DNA from: Phallus indusiatus | Lineage: Eukaryota > Basidiomycota > Agaricomycetes > Phallales > Phallaceae | DNA length: 64,000 nt | Assembly: GCA_027605045.1 (NCBI GenBank) | Contig: JAQFWX010000004.1 | Span: 1,146,001-1,210,000, forward strand | Direction: 5' to 3' | In this document: positions 57,037-64,000 of the stretch, in pieces | Position numbering within the stretch: position 1 is the stretch's first letter | Layout of the letters: every line of letters begins with the position of its first letter | Made by a program: the position numbers and the translations under genes | Notes under the pieces: generated by a model | The model's input: only the letters and a program-made list of their open reading frames with translations | Database searches by the model: none | What the model was told of the DNA's origin: nothing

Positions 57037-57506
57037 TGTTACGTGCAGGGGTTGGAGTGACTAAGCAAGGCTCGGAGACAGGTCAGAACTTGGTCGGGTG
57101 TTGGTTGGCTTCAACTTACTCTTGAGTTGCACCTTCACGATGCATGTAAGAGTCTGGACTCTTTCAATCTGTCCGAAAAGTCCGAGTCGGGGACTTCGGA
57201 CTATTTTCTAATCTTATCTTTTATTTCTCTTACTTACAAATCGTTTCCAAACGTTTGCTTATTTCTCTTCGTTATCTAATAATTAGATAAGCTTTTATTT
57301 TAGTATATAAAGTCGAGATGTAGATATATTTTTCTTTAGCTTCTTTAATGAAGACCATCTGCACTCATCTTGTGTGATATTCCTTTGTTCTTGAAGTTCT
57401 TGTGTAAAAGTCTCTCGGACTTTTACATCTTTTTTGAGTTTTATCTCTTTGTTATATCTACATTCCTTTCAGCGTCGGATTGATCACCGATAGCTAGCTT
57501 ACCTTG
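57037..57506 (+). repeat. 5' LTR and leader of the second gypsy element (boundary uncertain)
   Basis: AT-rich in its second half. It contains a perfect 9-bp-arm hairpin (gtaaaagtc and gacttttac, about 57402-57426) and TATATA-like sequence near 57305. The 3' LTR lies outside, so the LTR length cannot be read off. Confidence 0.5.
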
Positions 57507-59523
57507 ATGTCAACATCAGCTTCTTCTGTCTTTGATGAGTCTTCTTCTTCTTCTGCTCTTTCTCCTTTTCCATCTTTCGACACTCCCACTCTTCGACCTG
57601 CCGAGTTTAGTTCGTCCGGTGCTGGTGATACTAGCACTAGTGATGGCGGCATACAATACCACCAACTGCGTAGCGGGACGGTTCGTCCTGATCCAGTTGA
57701 GGGTAGGATGAGAGTTGGATCTGGGTCTATCCAGAACCCACGGTCCGATGACGGAAACCCAGTAATGGGGAATACGACTGAGGATAGTGATCTCAGAGCG
57801 CATTCTGTTAACACGGAAGAGCAAGCTCACAGACAGAGGGTGTCAGAGTCTGCACAAGATAATGACCCGTTGTCTGAATCGGCCTTGAGGGCCAGATTGT
57901 CTCTGGTCAGAGACAATAACGCCCATATGGAGAGAGAATTAGAGTCTCTCCAGGATGAGGCGGTAGATCTGAACATGCGCACATCGCAGTTCAATCAAGA
58001 TCTAGCGAACCGTTATTCGGGCAGTGTAGACAATAGTAATTTTGTCACACCTACCAATACTGTTCGAGTTTCTCCAGCTCCGGTTCCAACCTTGGATACT
58101 GGGAGGAGATTTCACCAAGATTGGTTCGAGGACGCTGTTGAGGATAGCGCGAACCAGTCCGGTCTAGCACCACCCGAAGCGACATCTGTTGTTGCAACGG
58201 TGAGACCAGAAGTGACCAGCACTTCACCAGTCCCAGTGAATGCTGTGGCGAGTGCTTCTCCTGTAGCTGTAGCTGCCGCTGTTCAGGCTGATGGGGATAC
58301 AAGGCAGGAAACTGTGATTACGCACAATAGTCCCGTTGTACCTAATGCTGAGAATAAAAAGTCTAAATCAAAAAATAAAAAGCATCAGTCAAAAGCTGCG
58401 AAAGCTAAGAAACGTAAACGTTACGCTGAAAATAAAAAGAAGCGTTCACGTTTTAGTCGCGATAAATCCGAAGTCCCTGAAGGGGGATATTTCGCAAAAG
58501 TTGCTGGCTATAGAGGAGGGGATCCATCCGACTCCTCTAGTTCGAGTAGTGATGATTCTTCATCCGACGATTCATCTACGGACTCAAGTGAGGATGGGAG
58601 TTCAAGTACTTCTTCTCCATCTGACTCGAGTACAGAGTCAAGTTCTTCGGATTCTTCTGAGTCAGAGGATGGGGACGCGACTAGTAAGAAATTATTAAAG
58701 AAAGCGTTGTCGTCTATGAAAATAGACAACCCACCTGTGTACAAAGGAATCCCTAATCTTGATGAATTTGACCACTGGATTTTCGCAGTCGAAGTCTGGG
58801 TCAAGCGAATGGGCCTCTCGCGAAACTGGGCCGTTCGTTTGTTGGTCAACTTTGTTGGGGATAAAGCTAGTGTATTTTACATGAAACATGTTGCACTAAA
58901 AACAAAGCGGTGGACACTACGCAAAATTTTTAATGGCCTATTCGACTATTGTTTTCTGCCAGACTACAAACTCCAGTTAAGACGACGCTTGATGAGGTCT
59001 TATCAAGGTCGCTCTTATTTCCGAGATTTTGCGCGGGATGTACAAACGTTGGCCAAACGTTTTCCTGATGTTAACAAACGTCAGCAAGTCCAAATAATAT
59101 GGGATGGTGCCGTTCAGTACATACGGCTAGAATGGATGAAAATTGGGTATAGCCCCGAGAGTACATCCTTACGGGAATTAATTAAGCGAGCTATTCATAT
59201 TGAAGCCGCTGAATTGACACGCAGTAAAGAGAATAATGGTTACACTATGCCATTCATTAGTAACGTTGAAAAACGAAGTGGTGAATTGCGACGCACCACT
59301 GAGAACAAACCCAATGTTCTTGGGCCGAGTGGAATGCGCAGTAATCCAAGCAACTTGCGTAGGGAAGAGAACCCTGAAAAAACCTCAGTACCAAATGCAA
59401 GTGACTCTAGGCGAAGACTTACCAAAGCAGAGCTAAACAAGTTGCGTGCGCAAGGAAAGTGTTTCAACTGCAAGCAAGTGGGGCATGATGCTCGAAATTG
59501 CCCATTGCGACATACTGCGCCTG
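57507..59523 (+). CDS. gag of the second gypsy element
   Basis: Starts at ATG 57507. A disordered acidic and Ser-rich N-terminus is followed by a Lys-rich block (about 280-320) and a Ser/Asp/Glu run (about 340-395). The capsid-like region then follows (FDHWIFAVEVWVKRMGLS, LRRRLMRSYQGRSYFRDFAR). One CCHC zinc knuckle (CFNCKQVGHDARNCP) lies near the end. Gag continues in the same frame into protease once the B LTR at 59524-59923 and one GCCTG are removed, so gag and pol form one ORF here, unlike the chromovirus. Confidence 0.85.
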
Positions 59524-59923
59524 TGTTAGGGCTACTCAGCTCACACTAGAGGGAGGGGATCCTAAGATAAATATATTGGGGGAGAACTAACTACTCACCT
59601 AGAGGGAGGGGATCCTAAGAGAACAAGCTTAGGGACCCTCACTCTAGGGACAGCGACTATATACATGAAAAACGATAGTGCGGCGTGCGGCCCTGACACA
59701 GCTAAGTGCCAGACGCCCAAACCGAACATAAGTGACGTGACGCCGTAGGCGTCACGCCAGGTACGAGCGCGCGACGCGCGCAAGTAGAGAAAGTGGAATA
59801 GAGACAGAGGGAGCAAACGGAGGGTGGAGATAATATATGGGAAATATAATTAAAGTGGAGGGGAATATATACCGATGATAATAAATGAGGAAAAATGAGG
59901 GGACGTGGTAGCGTACCCTGACA
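59524..59923 (-). mobile_element. solo LTR, family B (copy 5)
   Basis: 400 bp, flanked by GCCTG (59519-59523 and 59924-59928). Inserted just after the gag zinc knuckle; removal restores CPLRHTAPAPKFGSKS. Confidence 0.9.
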
Positions 59924-59928
59924 GCCTG

Positions 59929-61316
59929 CTCCTAAATTTGGAAGTAAGTCTGCAGCGAAAACTATGGCAAATACTATCAATTTTGATAAGCTGAATAAGC
60001 TGGAAAAGCAAAAACACACAGTACAGCTTAATGCTGTTAATCTGTTTGCTATGGATCTAGGCGGCAATTCCAATAAAAAGGGAACATCTGGTGATACAAA
60101 ATCAGTTGTTGAGCGAACAGCAATGAAAGTCAAGGACTTTACCCGCAAGATGCCAAAACCAATCATTGTTGAGGTGTTCATCAATGGGAGGGCGGCAAGG
60201 GCTTTGCTTGATAGCGGATCTTTGGCCGACTTCATGTCTACAACATTGGCGGATCAATTAAATGTCAAGAAAGAACAATTGAACATGCCACTCACTTTGC
60301 AAATGGCTGTTCAAGGAAGCCGGTCCAAGATTAACTGGAGCACGGAAGTTGATTTCCGATACCAGAATATCCATGCGAAGCGACGTTTTGACATTGTTAA
60401 TCTCGAGGGTTATGACTTGATCCTCGGAACACCATTTATTTTTGAACATCGTGTGTTGATCGGTCTAAATCCTACAAGAGTAATAGTTGGAAGTGATGCG
60501 GCATTATTGGCTGAAGGTGAAGAAGTATTTACCTTGCAGTCTGCTGCAGCAACTTTATTCGAGGATGAGCTGGATAAAGTGCGCGCGATGTTAAGAGCGG
60601 AAGCTGAGGATTTATGCCAAACAGCTGAAAACTCTGAGCTACTGCCTTTACGGAAAATAAATCACACTATACCTTTGATTGACGAGAATAAATTATATTC
60701 TTGGCGTCCTAGCAAGTGTCCAGAGGCTCTTCGCTCAGTCTGGCAAGCGAAAAAGATTGCCTATCTAAGGAGCGGTCGGTGGCGGTTGGCAACAGGAACA
60801 AATGCCTTACCATTGTTAATATTGCCCAAGCCTGGCAATGGAGAATTGATTCCACGCATTCGTACTGTTGTCGACAAGCGTGAACAAAACAAGAACACGC
60901 TAAAGCTTAAGACACTGTTACCTGATATGGGTGTAATCCTTCGCAATGTTGTCTGTCATAAGTACCGAAGCCTCTTAGATGGCAAAGACGCTTATGAACA
61001 AATCCGTGTTGTGCCGGAACATGTAAATAGAACACTGTTCACGACACCGGATGGTACTATGGAGAGTTTAGTAATGCAGCAGGGTGATTGTAATGCACCC
61101 GCTACTTACCAAATGTTGATGAATTTCATATTCGCGCCATTCATAGGAGTCTTCATGGATGTGTACCTAGATGATATAGTCATTTACTCCAACACTATAA
61201 ATGATCATGTGGAGCATATACGTACCGTCTTGGATCGGCTCCGTGAAGAACAACTGTTTTTGGCACTGAACAAAATGCAGTTCTTTGCAACAGTTCTAAA
61301 ACTTCTGGGCCATGTC
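59929..61316 (+). CDS. pol part 1 of the second gypsy element: protease and reverse transcriptase
   Basis: Protease motif ALLDSGSLADF; RT with RTVVDKREQNKNT, LLDGKDAYEQIRV, QGDCNAPATYQMLMN and the catalytic DVYLDDIVIYS. Frame 0 is shared with gag and with part 2. Cut at 61316 by a B LTR. Confidence 0.87.
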
Positions 61317-61716
61317 TGTCAGGGTACGCTATCGCGTCCCCTCATTTTTCCTCATTTATTATCATCGGTATATATTCCCCTCTACTTTATTTATATTTCC
61401 CATATATTATCTCCACCCTCCGTTTGCTCCCTCTGTCTCTATTCCACTTTCTCTACTTGCGCGCGTTGCGCGCTCACACCCGGCGTGACGCCGTAGGCGT
61501 CACGTCGCTTATGTTCGGTTTGGGCGTCTGGCACTTAGCTGTGTCAGGGCCGCACGCCGCGCTATCGTTTTTCATGTATATAGTCGCTGTCCCTAGAGTG
61601 AGGGTCCCTAAGCTTGTTCTCTTAGGATCCCCTCCCTCTAGGTGAGTAGTTAGTTCTCCCCCAATATATTTACCTTAGGATCCCCTCCCTCTAGTCTGAG
61701 CTGAGTAGCCCTAACA
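61317..61716 (+). mobile_element. solo LTR, family B (copy 6)
   Basis: 400 bp, flanked by ATGTC (61312-61316 and 61717-61721). Removal restores LLGHVIDEKGIRMDPNKV. Confidence 0.9.
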
Positions 61717-61721
61717 ATGTC

Positions 61722-63833
61722 ATTGACGAAAAGGGTATTAGAATGGACCCTAACAAAGTCGATAAAATAGAGAAATGGAAAGTACCTACCAATAAGGAAC
61801 TGCTACTCAGTTTCTTGGGTGTGGTCGGGTATCTTGCTGCGAACTGTGAAGGTATCCGTATTCCAATGGCTGTGTTAACAGCTAGGACAGGCTCAAACAG
61901 TCAATGGCGTTGGGGTCCCACGGAACAACGTGCCTTTGAAAGTGTACAACGTTTAGTTAGCGAACACCGGAATAAGCACCGAGTAGCAATTGATTACTCA
62001 CCCGATGCTGAACGTATTAATCTGGTGACGGACGCTTGCTTGACAGGTGCTAGCGGTGTGCTGACACAAGGCAATGATGTTTCAAAAGCTGCAGTTGTCG
62101 AATTTTGGTCTGGAAAATTCGATGTTGCACAACAGAACTACCCAGTGCACGAGCAGGAGTTGTTGGCCATTGTTGAATCCTTGAAACGGTTCCGGTCGCA
62201 GTTACTAGGAATCAAGTTCAGGATCTGTACAGATCATAAGGGTCTTGAATATTTTATGACCCAAAAACATCTCTCACCGAGACAGCACCGCTGGCTTGAT
62301 GTTCTTAATCAGTTTGATTTTGAGATCAGCTATATACCAGGAAAAACAAACAAGTTAGCGGACGCTTTGTCTAGAATGTATAGTAATGAACCTGAAGGCA
62401 CAGTGCGTGCTGAAAGCGAATACATCATTGATGGAGACGAAGATGATTTGACGATAGAGAATGTTGAATCATTCGCTGTCTTTATTCGAGCATTGTCAGT
62501 TCCGGTTTATACTGCGAACACAACGCCATTACCTTCACGACGCTCTGCTAGATTACAGCAGAAGGACCAATCCAAGTTTAAACAGATTTTGCAGTCTGTA
62601 AAGGGAACTTTCTCTACAAAGAAACAGTGTCAGAGAGAGTTACAAAACGAAACAGATGAAACAGAAACCAGCTTACCGGTTGGGTTAGACGACACGGTAA
62701 TTTACGATGAACCTCCCCCGTTGATACACTTGGATGATGATGACAATGTGGTAGACGATGATAATCTTCCTGCTGAGGACTTGACAGCAGGGAAAGTTGG
62801 GGACCATACCAACATTGCTAATCTGATCAACGACGGTGAATTCGGTTTAGACGTTACAAGAGTTGTTAAAGAAACTTACATTAACGACGCCTTTTTCCGA
62901 CACATTTTGGACAAACCCAGTCACTTTAAGGATTTCATGCTGCGTTCAGGCTTGATTTACATGACCTCAAATGGTGTAGAGTATTTGTGTATACCGGACA
63001 CTGTAATGGGTGATGGTCGTTTGCGTGAAATGATAATAAACTCTGCACATATATTGTTAGCACATTTGGGGTCATACAAGACTTATTCTTACCTGCGCAG
63101 TGGAGTTTGGTGGCCAAAAATGCTGTCTGACATAAAGGCATTCTGCGAGTCGTGTCAGTTGTGCATCAGAACAAAGGCTAGTCAACAATCACCTATGGGT
63201 TTGCTTCGCCCTTTGGAGATTCCCACTAGGCCGTGGCAAGCAATTGGGATTGATTTTGTGGGACCGTTACCCACTTCTAGGAACCAGCACGGTGATTTTG
63301 ATCAATTGTGCGTAATAATTGATCATCTTACCTGCATGGTTCATCTTGTTCCACGCGCGTGAACTACAAGGCATCTGATATGGCAGAAGTTATTTTTGAT
63401 GTCATATACAAGCAACACGGCTTACCCGAACGAATAATAAGTGATCGTGACTCGTTATTCACCAGCGTCTTTTGGAAGGAGTTGCATATTTTGTTGGGCA
63501 CGAACTTGCGCATGTCTTCGTCTTTTCATCCTCAGACAGACGGTATGACGGAACGTGCTAATAAAACAATTGTGCAAATGCTCCGTCAATGTGTGTCAAT
63601 AAATCAGAAAGATTGGGTTGCACGCTTACCCGGGATTGAATACACATTGAACTGCGCGCGATCAGATTCAACGGGTTTCGCTCCGTTTTTCTTGAATTAT
63701 GGCCGAATGCCAAGATCGTTAATTTGGGATAATTCTTCGGATTATCCAGGTGTTCGCTTGTTCGCAGAAAGGATGAAGGAGGCGATTATGGATGCACACG
63801 ACCATATAATAGAAGCGTGCGCGAGACAGACGC
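61722..63833 (+). pseudogene. pol part 2 of the second gypsy element: RNase H and integrase, frameshifted
   Basis: Begins with the end of RT and RNase H (DPNKVDKIEKWKVPTNKEL, HEQELLAIVESLKRF, RICTDHKGLEYFM, SPRQHRWLDVLNQFDFEISY). A charged linker leads to the integrase zinc region (AHLGSYKTYSYL, CESCQLC) and GIDFVGPLPTS. At about 63353 one base seems lost (VHLVPRA then stop at 63362). The rest continues in another frame as RVNYKASDMAEV, IISDRDSLFTSVFWKELH and TDGMTERANKTI up to 63833, where a B LTR begins. The element copy is therefore dead. Confidence 0.83.
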
Positions 63834-64000
63834 TGTCAGGGTACGCTACCGCGTCCCCTCATTTTTCCTTATTTATTATCATCGGTATATATCTATTTCT
63901 ATCTTATTTATATTTCCCGTGCATTACCTCTACCATCCGTTTATTCTCTCCGTCCATATTTCACCTTCTCTACTCGCGCACGTTGCGCGCGAGTACACGG
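63834..64000 (+). mobile_element. family B LTR (copy 7), cut by the window end
   Basis: Starts TGTCAGGGTACGCTACCGCG, like the other B copies. The target copy expected on the other side is GACGC (63829-63833 here). Confidence 0.85.

Larger units (their letters stand above)
57037..64000 (+). mobile_element. second Ty3/gypsy element (5' part; runs past the window)
   Basis: An LTR-like start TGTTACGTGCAGGGG at 57037 interrupts the family C LTR. The LTR end and primer site were not resolved. Gag-pol starts at 57507. Three family B solo LTRs are inserted in it (59524, 61317, 63834), and one frameshift lies in the integrase. Protein motifs differ clearly from the chromovirus at 8166, so this is another lineage. 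No 3' LTR is present within the window. Confidence 0.88.

Noticed and set aside
59595..59816. Recurring ORF of about 73 codons (MLPLSLFHFLYLRA...) in several places
   Set aside because: It is the antisense or sense frame of family B LTRs and appears only because the LTR is repeated; the residues follow repeat sequence, not a gene.

Overview
The window is nuclear DNA of a filamentous basidiomycete, most likely an Agaricomycete. The evidence is short GT-AG introns of about 45-70 nt in nearly every gene, compact gene spacing, fungal orthologues (Whi3-type RNA-binding protein, PP4 regulatory subunit 3, mitochondrial MnmE/MSS1, IMP dehydrogenase, EMC3, Slh1/ASCC3-type helicase), and a KDZ-type DNA transposon. 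The ordinary genes sit in blocks separated by large nests of transposable elements.

Layout. 1-369: 3' end of a gene for a small membrane protein (+). 1065-4671: five-exon Whi3-like protein with two RRMs (+). 5647-15854: a Ty1/copia retrotransposon (-) with identical 186-bp LTRs and a TCATT target duplication. It is split in frame by a complete Ty3/gypsy chromovirus (8166-14160, +) with identical 351-bp LTRs and a TGGAG target duplication. 16176-27047: a dense block with a Na+/Ca2+-exchanger-like protein (-), PP4R3/Psy2 (-), acyl-protein thioesterase (-), MnmE/MSS1 (-) and IMP dehydrogenase (+).

28027-39165 is an 11.1-kb KDZ transposon with 512-bp terminal inverted repeats and an 8-bp target duplication (AGAATACA). 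It carries three genes, all on the minus strand: a 979-aa transposase, a 380-aa protein of unknown function, and a 411-aa accessory protein. Six younger insertions (five solo LTRs and one CACTA-like MITE) lie inside these genes. Removing each insertion with one copy of its target duplication restores all three reading frames exactly. 39701-42827 is a second nest: a non-autonomous CACTA-like element holding a hAT-like MITE and a Mutator-like element, which itself carries pieces of a helicase and of a second protein. 42994-43389 is a solo LTR, and 44490-46102 holds two decayed tandem copies of one gene.

46832-56178 returns to ordinary genes: an RS-rich nuclear protein (+), EMC3 (-), and a Slh1/ASCC3-like helicase with a 14-nt exon coding its Walker A motif (+). 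56190-56776 is a decayed kynurenine-aminotransferase fragment broken by insertions. From 57037 to the window end runs another Ty3/gypsy element, itself hit by three solo LTRs and one frameshift.

Two solo-LTR families recur, called B (about 400 bp) and C (about 395 bp). Family B shares with the intact chromovirus an 11-nt motif that in the chromovirus is exactly complementary to its primer-binding site, which points to Tf1-like self-priming. All gene models are hand-built from reading frames and splice signals; no database search was run.
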